A DNA stretch of 64,000 nucleotides, taken from NCBI RefSeq assembly GCF_001613805.1, contig NZ_LPVY01000013.1, positions 186,001 to 250,000 on the forward strand, given 5' to 3'. This document shows, in pieces, positions 24,544-33,435 of the stretch. The notes beneath the pieces were generated by a model. It was not told the origin of the DNA, searched no databases, and saw only the letters and a list, made by a program, of their open reading frames with translations. The stretch comes from Thalassospira lucentensis (lineage in GTDB: Bacteria; Pseudomonadota; Alphaproteobacteria; Rhodospirillales; Thalassospiraceae). The translations under genes and the position numbers were made by a program. The number at the start of each line of letters is the position of its first letter. Position 1 is the first letter of the stretch.

Positions 24544-25590
24544 TCAGGACTTCCCGAACCGTTCTTCGGCCAGCCGATCCGCGACAAAGCCGGTCGACAG
24601 GTTTTGACTGTCTGCACGTTCAAAGATTTCCCGCACGGTGTCGGCGATGCCTTCGATATGCTTGTTGGTTTCGGCTACGGGCTTGCCTTCGCGGCAATAG
24701 TAAACTTCAACCACGCCCCCGGCATTGATCACATAATCCGGTGCATAAAGAATGCCTGCCTCGCGCAGCATCTCGCCGTGGCGATCTGCTTCAAGCTGAT
24801 TATTGGCTGCTCCGGCGATGATACGGGCGCGGATTTTATCAATGCTGCGATCATTGACGACCCCGCCCAGCGCGCAAGGGGCCAGAACATCCGCATCGGT
24901 ATAAAGGATTTCGTCAACGGAAACGGTGGTGGCACCGAATTCGTCAACCGCCCTGTTAACGCTGTCCGTATTCAGGTCTGAAACGACCAGACGCGCGCCC
25001 GCCGCATGCAGCATCCGGCAAAGGTGATATCCGACATTGCCAAGTCCTTGAACCGCAACGCGCAGACCCGCCAGATCTTCATGACCGTTTTTGAACCGGA
25101 CTGCTTCCTTCAGGCCGATGAACACGCCATAGGCGGTAAAGGGTGACGGATCGCCAGTTCGCGCCGGGTCTTTGCCGTCATTGATCCCTCCGACATGCTG
25201 GGTCTGGCTTGCGATCTGTTCCATGTCTGCGGGGCTGGTGCCGACATCTTCGGCGACGATGTATCGCCCACCGACCCGTTCCACGGCACGGCCCATGGCA
25301 CGAAACAGTTCCGGAGTTTTTTGGCTGCGCGGGTCACCTATGATGACCGACTTCCCGCCGCCAAGCGGCAGGTTGGCAAGGGCTGACTTATAGGTCATGC
25401 CACGTGACAGTCGCAGCACATCGTGAATGGCTTCCTGTTCCGATGCATAAGGCCACATGCGACATCCGCCCAGCGACGGGCCAAGATTGGTATTGTGCAC
25501 GGCAATAATGGTTTTCAGACCGGTGTCGGGATCACTGGCAAAAACAACCTGTTCATGGCCGTCAAATGCAGTGTCGGAAAAAACGTTCAT
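24544..25590 (-). CDS. ldh: Leucine (Leu/Phe/Val) dehydrogenase
   Basis: A 348-residue NAD-dependent amino acid dehydrogenase that deaminates branched-chain amino acids to 2-oxo acids. The N-terminal substrate domain shows LGGCRMWPYASEQEAIHDVL and the catalytic-lysine segments MTYKSALANLPLGGGKSVI; the Rossmann domain follows with VAVQGLGNVGYHLCRMLHAA. I use the ATG at 25590, with AGGAGG upstream, over a frame that stays open to 25629. It supplies 2-oxoisocaproate for the pathway that ends in the liu operon about 9 kb away. Valine or phenylalanine dehydrogenase activity cannot be excluded. Confidence 0.93.
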   Translation of the reverse strand: MNVFSDTAFDGHEQVVFASDPDTGLKTIIAVHNTNLGPSLGGCRMWPYASEQEAIHDVLRLSRGMTYKSALANLPLGGGKSVIIGDPRSQKTPELFRAMGRAVERVGGRYIVAEDVGTSPADMEQIASQTQHVGGINDGKDPARTGDPSPFTAYGVFIGLKEAVRFKNGHEDLAGLRVAVQGLGNVGYHLCRMLHAAGARLVVSDLNTDSVNRAVDEFGATTVSVDEILYTDADVLAPCALGGVVNDRSIDKIRARIIAGAANNQLEADRHGEMLREAGILYAPDYVINAGGVVEVYYCREGKPVAETNKHIEGIADTVREIFERADSQNLSTGFVADRLAEERFGKS

Positions 25591-26164
25591 CCTGGTGTCG
25601 CCTCCTGGCGCAAGCTCGTTATTCTGCAAGGGTGGGTCCCTTGTTATCCCTTTATGTTTGACGCCGCGGCCATTTGATCAATTTCAAAATCGCGTCTGGG
25701 TTAAAAAAGACCGTTTCCATAAAACGGGCGACAAAAGATGGAATTTTGTGATCGTGGGGACGGTGCTTTGAAATAATCTTTCGCGTACGGAAATGCGAAT
25801 TTAAGGGTAATCACCATTTCATCTGTCGACTGTTTCGCGTCGGGTGCCCTTTTATTGATATGAACGGCACCCGAAAAACCTGCATTCCTGATAAGAAATG
25901 CCGCGAAATCGGTAAAATTGCACTGCCGCAAAAATCCATGCTGCATCGCAGAATTGCGCGGTTTTGGCCCCTGCCATGCAAAACCGGCACACTTCAATCC
26001 GGATCAATTCAATTAAATATGGAATCCAGCCGGACGATTTACGGCTCGTTAAGCCACTTGTTCCACACTCGTGGTTGGGCATTTCATTTTTATGAAATTC
26101 CCGGTTCAGGACAAAGCGACGTCTGGGCGGACGTCGCAGGCAAAAGTAAGGAGACCGGGCGGAC
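25591..26164 (+). promoter_or_regulatory. Long gene-free region with five stem-loops, leader of the 77-residue ORF
   Basis: I see no real gene in these 574 bases; a plus-strand frame from 25860 runs through the structured part and over the next gene in another frame. Dyads: CGGGTGCC/GGCACCCG (25841-25848, 25866-25873), GCATT/AATGC (25882-25901), CGGTTTTG/CAAAACCG (25959-25966, 25979-25986), ATTTCAT-TTTT-ATGAAAT (26081-26098, with GGG/CCC outside), and GCGACGTC-TGGGCG-GACGTCGC (26116-26137), the last about 28 bases before the start codon. The 5' part also holds the leucine dehydrogenase promoter on the other strand. Confidence 0.4.
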
Positions 26165-26398
26165 ATGTCTGCTTTTACAGACCCACGCCAGACCGTTTAT
26201 CAGGTTGAATTGCACAACCAGGCCGTTCGTGAATGCGTCAAAGAAAATCGTTCCCACGAGGTTTTTGACGATCGCTGGGCGGATGTGCAGACCCACGAAG
26301 TTGCTGCCAAGGACGAATACAAGGCACTTGCCATGATCGAAAACACCTATCCGTCGTGTGACGGTTTTGTTGTCGATCACGTCAAACGCCGTGACTAA
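26165..26398 (+). CDS. Small conserved-type protein of unknown function
   Basis: A 77-residue soluble protein starting MSAFTDPRQTVYQVELHNQA, with no signal peptide or membrane span. It is rich in charged residues (REDHKE), with the core VFDDRWADVQTHEVAAKDEY and a C-terminal VVDHVKRRD. I do not recognise a family. The gene has AAGGAG twelve bases before the start, its own long structured leader and its own strong terminator, so it is probably a real and separately regulated unit. Confidence 0.7.
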   Translation: MSAFTDPRQTVYQVELHNQAVRECVKENRSHEVFDDRWADVQTHEVAAKDEYKALAMIENTYPSCDGFVVDHVKRRD

Positions 26399-26431
26399 CC
26401 GGCACAACGGGATTTCCGGCCAGCGGCCAAA

Positions 26432-26468
26432 ACAACAAGGGCGGGTTTTTCCCCGCCCTTGTTGTTTG
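26432..26468. terminator. Strong bidirectional terminator
   Basis: ACAACAAGGGCGGG-TTTTTC-CCCGCCCTTGTTGT, 14-bp perfect arms, between the small ORF and the convergent isomerase gene. Confidence 0.88.
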
Positions 26469-26486
26469 ATACGATGAAGTCAGGTC

Positions 26487-27080
26487 TTATCTGGCAAGTG
26501 CCCGATCAAGGAAATCAAGCCGGTCCTGTCCCCAGAACATCTCGCCATTGGCAAAATATGTCGGAACGCCAAAGATATTGTCGGCCTTTGCCGCCTCGCA
26601 ATTGGCGTCATAGATTTTGGCGACGGATGGATAATCGGCATGTTCAAGATATTCGCCGGATAGACCATTCTTGATCAGGGCCTCGCGAACGACTTGTGGC
26701 TCTGCAATATTGCGATCCCTAAGCCAGATATCCCCCATCAGCGTTTCAATCAGTCCCGTCGGGTCCTTGCCTTCGTCCTGAACTGCGATAATGGTGCGGG
26801 CCGCCAACGTTTCATCCACGGGGAACGAGGCGGGCTGCAAATTGATCGGAATATTCAGAAAGTCCGCCCAGCGCTTCATCTCGACCATGCGATATTCCTG
26901 ACGCGGTTTTGGACGCTGTGCCAGCGGAACACCGCCGCCATGCTGCCATACATCCGCAGCCCGGCAGGGTTTGTGGATTATCGGGGTGTTATGTTTGCGC
27001 GCGATTTCGACAACGCGACCAAAACCGAAAAACGACCAGGGCGACTGAACAAAGAAATAGTGGATGATCGGGGTCGACAT
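26487..27080 (-). CDS. DsbA-fold 2-hydroxychromene-2-carboxylate isomerase family protein (second copy)
   Basis: A 197-residue thioredoxin-fold protein of the HCCA isomerase branch. It begins HYFFVQSPWSFFGFGRVVEI with a serine at the redox position rather than CxxC; FGVPTYFANGEMFWGQDRLD near the C-terminus is the family's cis-proline and product-site segment. The ATG at 27080 follows GGAGG. It is clearly divergent from the relative at 15456-16064 (different loop lengths and central helical part), so this is not a recent duplication. Substrate unknown; glutathione-dependent isomerisation or conjugation is typical of the family. Confidence 0.88.
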   Translation of the reverse strand: MSTPIIHYFFVQSPWSFFGFGRVVEIARKHNTPIIHKPCRAADVWQHGGGVPLAQRPKPRQEYRMVEMKRWADFLNIPINLQPASFPVDETLAARTIIAVQDEGKDPTGLIETLMGDIWLRDRNIAEPQVVREALIKNGLSGEYLEHADYPSVAKIYDANCEAAKADNIFGVPTYFANGEMFWGQDRLDFLDRALAR

Positions 27081-27205
27081 TCAAAGCCTCCGGGGACTGC
27101 AAATCCGCAGCACATTGTTTTTACAACAATGCCAGAGTGCCCGATCTGCTCTGTCACCGTCAAATGATCAGACGGCACATCCCGGATTTGTGATGAAGCC
27201 GCGGA

Positions 27206-28381
27206 TTAATAATCCAGCCACCAGCTGTATTCACCCAATCCACCCAGAACAACCCCGTCAAATCCAAGTTTCATGATACCGCCAAGATAACTGTTCTCGC
27301 TGCCGAACAGAATGTTCTGCCACGCCTGTGACCAGTAATAGACATGGTGTTCCTGACCCCAGCGCGCATCAAGGTTGCCCTCGCCAATAAATTCGGGGCT
27401 GCCTGCACGCCAGTTGTTCTGCCAGTAATAGCGATAGGTTTCTGCCGTTCCGATATTCAAATAGGCCAGAATGGTGCGCGGCGTACCAACCTTTTTGTAG
27501 CGCAGCCGTTTCATGTCTTCGTAAGTCAGCGGGATCGTACCGCGATGGAACGGGTCAATGATCAAGACATCGTAATTAGTGTCGATCATCGCGTTGATAA
27601 ATGCTTCCTTGGTTCCGTACGGCGAACTGTCGAGCACAATCCCGTAATTCTTCGCATCACGAATATTGTCAATGACATGCGGATTGGCGCCGATTGGCGT
27701 GCGCGGCACCTTTGCCAATGTTGAAAGCTGCTTATCAGGTGGTGGGGCTGCGTAATAAAGGGCATCCAGACCGCTTAACTTTTGGCGCGCCGCCTGTTGT
27801 GCCTCGCTTTTATCGGTATAGTCGAGCGCAAAATATTCAAGCCCTGCCGTCTTCAGACGTTCCAGATAGCCTAGTATATATTTGGTTTCCTCGCTATCGG
27901 TGGGTTCACCATATGTGTCGTAACCATAAAATGGTGCTTCGATCATGATGCCGTCAAGCGCGCGCAAATAGTTGCGCGCCGGTTCAGCAGTACCGCGCGA
28001 TGCAAACAATGTGGTTTCGAGATATTCCGTCAGCTCCAGTCCGTTTAACGCAATGATTGAAAAGTCACTGCGATAGGACTTTGCCCATCGGCTGAGCTGG
28101 ATGACAAGATTGCGCATTTCATCGGCGAACTGAACATCTGGCTTTTCGGTTCCGGTTGCCTCATTCCGGTTGCCCGGTGCACTCAGGCTATTCGGGGGCG
28201 GTACAAAGGGCTCAAGCTGCTGGGCACTGGCGCTGTTTGCAATCGGCATGGCGCTGGCAAACAGGACGGAGCAGGTCGCAAGGACGAATTTCCAACGAGA
28301 GCCGAACAGTAATCTCTTGGGCTCTCTGGAACGATCATCCCTGATCGGATTCCACACTTTTCGCCAGCCTGCTTCTGCCAT
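27206..28381 (-). CDS. Exported GH114-like (endo-alpha-1,4-polygalactosaminidase-related) protein
   Basis: A 391-residue protein with a long n-region and an export signal near residues 32-54 (FVLATCSVLFASAMPIANS), followed by a TIM-barrel-like domain of the TM1410/GH114 type: LRALDGIMIEAPFYGYDTY, YFALDYTDKSEAQQAARQ, NYDVLIIDPFHRGTIPL, RTILAYLNIGTAETYRYYW and GFDGVVLGGLGEYSWW. GH114 members cleave alpha-1,4-galactosaminoglycans such as biofilm Pel-like polymers, but many relatives are uncharacterised. Its ATG overlaps the stop of the upstream oxidoreductase gene (TAATG), so the pair is co-translated. Confidence 0.82.
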   Translation of the reverse strand: MAEAGWRKVWNPIRDDRSREPKRLLFGSRWKFVLATCSVLFASAMPIANSASAQQLEPFVPPPNSLSAPGNRNEATGTEKPDVQFADEMRNLVIQLSRWAKSYRSDFSIIALNGLELTEYLETTLFASRGTAEPARNYLRALDGIMIEAPFYGYDTYGEPTDSEETKYILGYLERLKTAGLEYFALDYTDKSEAQQAARQKLSGLDALYYAAPPPDKQLSTLAKVPRTPIGANPHVIDNIRDAKNYGIVLDSSPYGTKEAFINAMIDTNYDVLIIDPFHRGTIPLTYEDMKRLRYKKVGTPRTILAYLNIGTAETYRYYWQNNWRAGSPEFIGEGNLDARWGQEHHVYYWSQAWQNILFGSENSYLGGIMKLGFDGVVLGGLGEYSWWLDY

Positions 28382-29514
28382 TATGACCTTGCCTTTACCT
28401 GCTGTCGTGACAGGATGCCCTCAACATGGTCTGCTATTGCAAGGCATGCCGTCAATCCCGGTGATTCAATGCCATAGAGTATTACCAAGCCATCAATGCC
28501 GTGTTTATCGCGATCAGAAATCAGAAAATCGCGTGCGGCTTCGCCCGGTGCCTGAATTTTTGGTCGGACACCGGCATAGCCGGTTTGCAGGGCATTTTCG
28601 TCTAGTGCCGGATAATATTTACGAATGGCTGCTGCAAACCCGGCGCGTTTTTCTTCGGGCACGTCATAGTCCGGTTCTTCAACCCAGGTAACGTCCGGGC
28701 CAAAACGTGCCTGTCCGCCTAGATCAAGGGTCAGATGAATTCCAAGCCCGGCCTGTTCGGGGGCCGGATAAATCAGGGTGGAGAAGGGCGCCTTGCCCGA
28801 AAGCGTGAAATAGCATCCGCGTGCGTAATGCTGTGGCGGAATACTTGGTTCTGGCAGGCCGGAAAAATTATGTGCCAGCGTCTGGCTGTGCAGGCCCCCC
28901 GCGATCAGAAGTTCTGCACAGGTCAGGCTCATTTCCTGACCGTCGCGATCACGCGTGTCGATTGTGAAAATGCCGTTTTCAAATTTCGCGGCCACGACAT
29001 CGGTATTAAGTGCTAATGTCGCCCCGCTTGCTTCGGCTTCCCCCAGCAGGGTGACCATCAGCTGATGGGAATCGACAATTCCGGTCGACGGGCTTTCAAG
29101 TGCGGCCACACAATGGAGTGCCGGTTCGCGCCTTGTTGCCTCATCCCCGTCCAGCCACACAAGGTCATTCACCCCGTTTTCGCGTGCCCGTTTCTCGATA
29201 TCACGCAAGGCGGGGATTTGATCCTTGTGGGTGGCAACAATCAGTTTGCCGGTGCGTTTGTGATCAATGCCGTTTTCTGCGCAATAACGATACAGCATAT
29301 CCCGCCCGGCAACGCAGAATTTCGCCTTCAGACTGTCTTTCGGATAGTAGATGCCCGCATGAATGACTTCGCTGTTACGTGCACTGGTTTCGGTTCCGAT
29401 TGCATCGTGGCGTTCAATGATCAGAACTTCCCGGCCGGCTTTGGTCAAGGCACGCGCACAGGCAAGGCCAACAACGCCAGCGCCGATGATGACGGTTTGA
29501 ATATCGGTGGTCAT
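28381..29514 (-). CDS. FAD-dependent oxidoreductase, L-2-hydroxyglutarate dehydrogenase (LhgO)-like
   Basis: A 377-residue flavoprotein of the DAO/glycerol-3-phosphate dehydrogenase fold. The N-terminal dinucleotide motif is VIIGAGVVGLACARALTKAG; SARNSEVIHAGIYYPKDSLK is the stretch that marks the LhgO/L2HGDH branch, and the C-terminal FAD segment is DGLVILYGIESPGLTACLAI. LhgO oxidises L-2-hydroxyglutarate to 2-oxoglutarate and passes electrons to quinone. It sits between two exported proteins, with which no metabolic link is evident, so a related hydroxyacid or amino acid may be the true substrate. Confidence 0.85.
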   Translation of the reverse strand: MTTDIQTVIIGAGVVGLACARALTKAGREVLIIERHDAIGTETSARNSEVIHAGIYYPKDSLKAKFCVAGRDMLYRYCAENGIDHKRTGKLIVATHKDQIPALRDIEKRARENGVNDLVWLDGDEATRREPALHCVAALESPSTGIVDSHQLMVTLLGEAEASGATLALNTDVVAAKFENGIFTIDTRDRDGQEMSLTCAELLIAGGLHSQTLAHNFSGLPEPSIPPQHYARGCYFTLSGKAPFSTLIYPAPEQAGLGIHLTLDLGGQARFGPDVTWVEEPDYDVPEEKRAGFAAAIRKYYPALDENALQTGYAGVRPKIQAPGEAARDFLISDRDKHGIDGLVILYGIESPGLTACLAIADHVEGILSRQQVKARS

Positions 29515-29535
29515 ATTGGAAAAACTGTCCGGGAC

Positions 29536-30570
29536 TTATGAGTTGAGTTGACGGAAATAAACGGCCTGGCCCTGATTGTCCTGACCTTCGCCGGTAACGC
29601 TACCTGGATCTTCGCTGGTATAATGGCCACGCGCGGAGGCCCCGTCATCGCAGAACACATACCAGCTGCCAAATGGCAACGTGCCGCTTTGATAGGCCCC
29701 GCCATCATGACGCCAGATGCCTTCACAATGGCGAAGGTCGCTGTCAATAATCATCGTGCCTTCGCCCGAAGGCTGATCAAATTTAAGCATCCCCTGACCG
29801 CGCGACCCTTGCCAGTTGCTGCTGATCGGCAGACCTTCGGGCGGGGTGTTTACGGCATTGCTGTCGGGAAGAGGCGTTGCGGACGGGGTTTCCACAATTT
29901 CTGGGACAGCCTGCACGGGAGGACGCGCAACCCCCTCCGGAAGCTGTATATCAAACCGGACAAAGAAGTTGGCACCATAAAGCTGGGCGTCTACCGCATC
30001 AAGTTTCTGGGGCGGTGGTGTAAAGTCTGTCATGGTCTGGCGCGACAATGGGTCACAATAATATCCAAGCAGGCGACTGCCGCGTGTTGTCGGCGTATCG
30101 GGATTCCATTGCCCAACAAACGATACACACTGTGATCCTTCGCGAATAAACGGCGTCATTGCAATTGGGCCGTATCGGGTATCCTGTGTGAAATTGTCAC
30201 CGTTGGCAGTGCTGCGACCACGTAACCCGTCGAACATTTCCAAAAGCTGCTCCGACGGCATTTCATTGTTGAATGCAAAACCCGGGGCAGATGTCGAAAA
30301 AACGCTTTCGAGAAACAGATCACCAGCAGCACCTTTCAGGCTGCCTTCTGCCGCCGGGGACAGCCAGCGACCAACGAATACGGTACTATTTTCACGATAT
30401 TGTCTCAGAAAGACGGAGTTAACCGGCATGTCCGATTTAAATGAAAGTGGACTTTGGTCGGCTGGGATTTGTTCGAATCCGCCGGTATCCTGCGCATTTG
30501 CAGGCACCATACCAATCATCATCAAAGTGCCGGCCACTACGCCGCCCAACAGGGCCCCCCGATTGGTCAC
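29536..30570 (-). CDS. Exported protein of unknown function
   Basis: A 344-residue secreted protein, not recognised. I take the GTG at 30570, eight bases behind AAGGAAGGA, giving VTNRGALLGGVVAGTLMMIG and a clean signal peptide ending PANAQD; an ATG six codons upstream is also possible. The mature part has one domain with VFVGRWLSPAAEGSLKG and CVSFVGQWNPDTPTTRGSRL, a Pro-rich linker (about 235-270), and a C-terminal C-x20-C module (DLRHCEGIWRHDGG to YVFCDDGASARGHY). It is 21 bases upstream of the LhgO-like gene and divergent from mipZ. Confidence 0.72.
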   Translation of the reverse strand: MTNRGALLGGVVAGTLMMIGMVPANAQDTGGFEQIPADQSPLSFKSDMPVNSVFLRQYRENSTVFVGRWLSPAAEGSLKGAAGDLFLESVFSTSAPGFAFNNEMPSEQLLEMFDGLRGRSTANGDNFTQDTRYGPIAMTPFIREGSQCVSFVGQWNPDTPTTRGSRLLGYYCDPLSRQTMTDFTPPPQKLDAVDAQLYGANFFVRFDIQLPEGVARPPVQAVPEIVETPSATPLPDSNAVNTPPEGLPISSNWQGSRGQGMLKFDQPSGEGTMIIDSDLRHCEGIWRHDGGAYQSGTLPFGSWYVFCDDGASARGHYTSEDPGSVTGEGQDNQGQAVYFRQLNS

Positions 30571-30782
30571 TTTGCGTCCTTCCTTCATGTTATTGCTGGG
30601 GAAATCACTTTTCCCTACTCCTATCTTTACCTGTACGGTGATAGATTGGCTAGGGTCCAGTAGACAACTCGCTGTCGATGAAATTCTTTGTTCTTGATTT
30701 TTACGGGCAAAGACGGTCATTGGGGTGAGGGTTTTTGTGACCCTGGGGACAGAAAATTGCCTGAATAACGGAGCAAACTGCA

Positions 30783-31682
30783 ATGACGGTGCAAGAGACC
30801 GGCGCAACCGGGGAAAGCGCAGGCCAACAAACCGCTACCGCCAAACAGCCAGGTGCGAAGCGCGCCCATGTGATCGTGATTGGCAACGAAAAGGGCGGAT
30901 CAGGAAAGTCGACCACGGCGATGCACTTGATTGTATCGCTGATGAAAATGGGTTTTTCCGTTGGATCGCTTGATATCGATGCCCGTCAGGGAACGCTGAC
31001 CCGCTATGTTGAAAACCGCATCTCATTTAATGCGCAGAAAAAGCTGAAGCTGCCCGTTCCGGATCATCGTCCGATTTACCGTAGCGAACTTGAAGACGGC
31101 AATGCCGCCAAGCTTGATGAGCGTGACCGCTTTACCAGGGCGCTGGGCGAATTGGTCATGAGCTGCAATTTCGTGGTCATGGATTGCCCTGGCAGTGACA
31201 ACTACCTGTCGCGTCTTGCGCATTCCTGTGCCGATACGCTGGTCACCCCGATCAATGACAGTTACATTGATCTTGATATGCTGGCGCGTATTGATCCCGA
31301 TACCCTTGATATCAAGGGACCCAGCATCTATGCCGAAATGGTTTGGGATGCCCGTAAACGTCGTGCCGCAGTCGATGGCGGCACAATTGACTGGATCGTT
31401 ATGCGCAATCGTCTGTCGCATCTTGATGCGCGTAACAAACGTGATATCGCCGAAATCGTCGACAAGCTGGCGGCCCGCATACGCTTCCGTGTTGCGCCGG
31501 GCTTTGGTGAACGCGTGATCTACAGGGAATTGTTCCTGAAAGGTCTGACGTTGCTGGACCTTCGCGAGAAGGGGGTTGGTATTCCGCTTAGCATGTCGCA
31601 TATGGCAGCCCGGCAGGAAGTCCGTGCCCTGCTGGAAATAATCGGCTTCACACCGGCGGATGGCGAAGAGTTGCCGATCTGA
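30783..31682 (+). CDS. mipZ: Division-plane positioning ATPase MipZ
   Basis: A 299-residue ParA/MinD-superfamily ATPase. After a 27-residue Ala/Gln-rich tail comes the deviant Walker A NEKGGSGKSTTAMHLIVSL. DIDARQGTLTRYVENR, VMDCPGSDNYLSRLAHSCAD, TPINDSYIDLDMLARIDPDT and PGFGERVIYRELFLKGLTLL match Caulobacter MipZ segment by segment. MipZ forms a gradient from ParB at the cell poles and blocks FtsZ assembly, placing division at mid-cell; it replaces MinCD in alphaproteobacteria. GGAG precedes the ATG. The VWA and J-protein genes follow in the same direction. Confidence 0.93.
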   Translation: MTVQETGATGESAGQQTATAKQPGAKRAHVIVIGNEKGGSGKSTTAMHLIVSLMKMGFSVGSLDIDARQGTLTRYVENRISFNAQKKLKLPVPDHRPIYRSELEDGNAAKLDERDRFTRALGELVMSCNFVVMDCPGSDNYLSRLAHSCADTLVTPINDSYIDLDMLARIDPDTLDIKGPSIYAEMVWDARKRRAAVDGGTIDWIVMRNRLSHLDARNKRDIAEIVDKLAARIRFRVAPGFGERVIYRELFLKGLTLLDLREKGVGIPLSMSHMAARQEVRALLEIIGFTPADGEELPI

Positions 31683-31738
31683 TATAAGCGCCCCTATATC
31701 AGGACGATCGTACACTTGCGTACCCTGAAAACTGGTTG

Positions 31739-32506
31739 GTGCCCGTGCCTGAAAACAAAGCAACACCCGAAACCCAAGCCAAGCAGCAAAGCCGTGTTGC
31801 GTCTGATGCGTCAAGCCATACGGACGTAACCGCCTTTGTGAGGCAGGCCCGAACATTGGCGACGGTTGCCCCGGCTTCCGGTCCGGCACAGGGACGGTTG
31901 ATCTTTGCTATGGATGCAACGGCCAGCCGTCAACCGAGCTGGGACAGTGCTGCGGTTCTGCAGGCTGAAATGTTCGATACCGTTGCTGGAATTGGCAGCA
32001 CGCTGGACATTCAGCTTGTTTTTTTCCGCGGTATTTCGGAATGCAAGGCCAGTGCCTGGTATCGGGATGCGGCACGGTTGCGTGACTCCATGACAAAAGT
32101 TACCTGCCGGGCCGGGCATACGCAGCTTGCGCGTGTGCTTGGTCATGTCGAAGGGCAGGCGCGCGATAAAAAGATCAATGCCTTGATTTATGTCGGTGAT
32201 TGTCTTGAGGAAGATATCGATAATCTTGCCGGTTTGGCAGGACAACTGGCGTTGAAAGGCATCAAGGCATTCATGTTTCAGGAAGGCTATGACCCCACGG
32301 CCGAGAGAGCCTTCCGCGAGATTGCCCGGATCACCGGTGGTGCGTTTGCCCGTTTTGATACCAGTGCGGCGGATCGTTTACGAGATCTGCTTGGCGCCGT
32401 TGCGAGTTACGCGGTTGGCGGCATTAATGCGCTTGAAGAATATGGCAATAAAACATCATCGCAGGACGTCAAACTGCTGGGTTCTCAGTTACGGAAATCC
32501 CGATAA
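31739..32506 (+). CDS. VWA-domain protein
   Basis: A 255-residue cytosolic protein with a low-complexity N-terminal tail (about 35 residues) and one von Willebrand A domain. LIFAMDATASRQPSWDSAAV has a DxTxS MIDAS-type metal site, and LIYVGDCLEEDIDNLAGLAG supplies the later acidic residue. No ATG is available; start codons TTG 31736, GTG 31739 and GTG 31745 are all possible and the ribosome site is weak. Its stop overlaps the next ATG (TAATG), so it is co-translated with a membrane J-protein. Such VWA/J-protein pairs occur in alphaproteobacteria; their function is not established. Confidence 0.82.
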   Translation: MPVPENKATPETQAKQQSRVASDASSHTDVTAFVRQARTLATVAPASGPAQGRLIFAMDATASRQPSWDSAAVLQAEMFDTVAGIGSTLDIQLVFFRGISECKASAWYRDAARLRDSMTKVTCRAGHTQLARVLGHVEGQARDKKINALIYVGDCLEEDIDNLAGLAGQLALKGIKAFMFQEGYDPTAERAFREIARITGGAFARFDTSAADRLRDLLGAVASYAVGGINALEEYGNKTSSQDVKLLGSQLRKSR

Positions 32507-33321
32507 TGCAATGGTTCTTGTTGGGGATAGGGCTTTTCGTCGCTGCCGGATTTATCATCAGATGGTTATCGTCAGCCGAGCCAAAGGACGTCAGAAAGAT
32601 CGGGTTGTGGGTCGTTGTCCTGCTGCTGGGCGGGCTGGCAGCATGGTTGCTTCTGACCGGAAAGCTCGCCGCCATGGTTGCCGCCCTTGTTGCTGCCATA
32701 CCCTTCCTCGTTAGAATCCTCAAAATCGGCTTAATGTGGCCATTATTGCGCAGGATGTTCGGTTTTGCCCGGTCATGGGGCGGCAGTGGAGGTCGATCAG
32801 GACACTCGTCTGCCGGTTCGGGCCGGGTATCTGAAATAAAAACGGATTATCTGCATATGTATCTTGATCATGATAGTGGCCAGTTGGGCGGCACGGTGGT
32901 GCAGGGCACAATGGCCGGGCGTGATCTGGATACACTCGGGCTTGACGAGCTGCAGGCACTTTATGGTGACTGCTGCGGCGCACAAGATCAAAGTCAGACA
33001 GTTCTTGAAACCTATCTGGAACGTCGTCCGGATTGTTCGGGATGGCAGAACTGGCAGGCATCCCGGGATGCGAACGATAATGGAAACGGCAGGGCCGGAA
33101 ACGATAGCGAGCAAGCTGGCAGCGGATTTAGCAGCGGAGAAATGAATGCAGGCGAGGCCCGAAAAATCCTGGGTGTTTCGGAAGAAGCAACCCGCGAGGA
33201 TATCAATCGGGCTTATCAGGTATTGATCAAGGCGGTCCACCCGGATCATGGCGGATCAGATTATCTTGCATCCAAAATCAATGCAGCCCGAAGCCTCCTG
33301 TTACAGCTTTGTAAAGATTGA
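32506..33321 (+). CDS. Membrane-anchored J-domain (DnaJ-like) protein
   Basis: A 271-residue membrane protein with two or three hydrophobic spans in the first 85 residues (WFLLGIGLFVAAGFIIRWLS, LWVVVLLLGGLAAWLLL and a third), a Gly/Ser-rich linker, a middle part (DYLHMYLDHDSGQLGGTVVQ), and a C-terminal J domain (about 208-271) with the HPD motif in IKAVHPDHGGSDYLASKINA. The layout resembles mitochondrial Tim14/Pam18 and bacterial DjlA-like proteins: a J domain held at the membrane that recruits DnaK. Translationally coupled to the VWA gene. Confidence 0.87.
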   Translation: MQWFLLGIGLFVAAGFIIRWLSSAEPKDVRKIGLWVVVLLLGGLAAWLLLTGKLAAMVAALVAAIPFLVRILKIGLMWPLLRRMFGFARSWGGSGGRSGHSSAGSGRVSEIKTDYLHMYLDHDSGQLGGTVVQGTMAGRDLDTLGLDELQALYGDCCGAQDQSQTVLETYLERRPDCSGWQNWQASRDANDNGNGRAGNDSEQAGSGFSSGEMNAGEARKILGVSEEATREDINRAYQVLIKAVHPDHGGSDYLASKINAARSLLLQLCKD

Positions 33322-33435
33322 ACTGAACAAACAGCGCGTTCGCTTGATCCGCGTTCTTGAAATGTGGCAGAAGCATAAGATTGGCCGAATGCGGATGAGG
33401 CGGATATGACGCGGTCAAAACAGAGGAAAAAAGGC

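Noticed and set aside
25860-26336. Plus-strand ORF of 158 codons
   Set aside because: It passes through several stem-loops and overlaps the better-supported 77-residue gene in another frame, with low-complexity, Cys/Arg-rich content.
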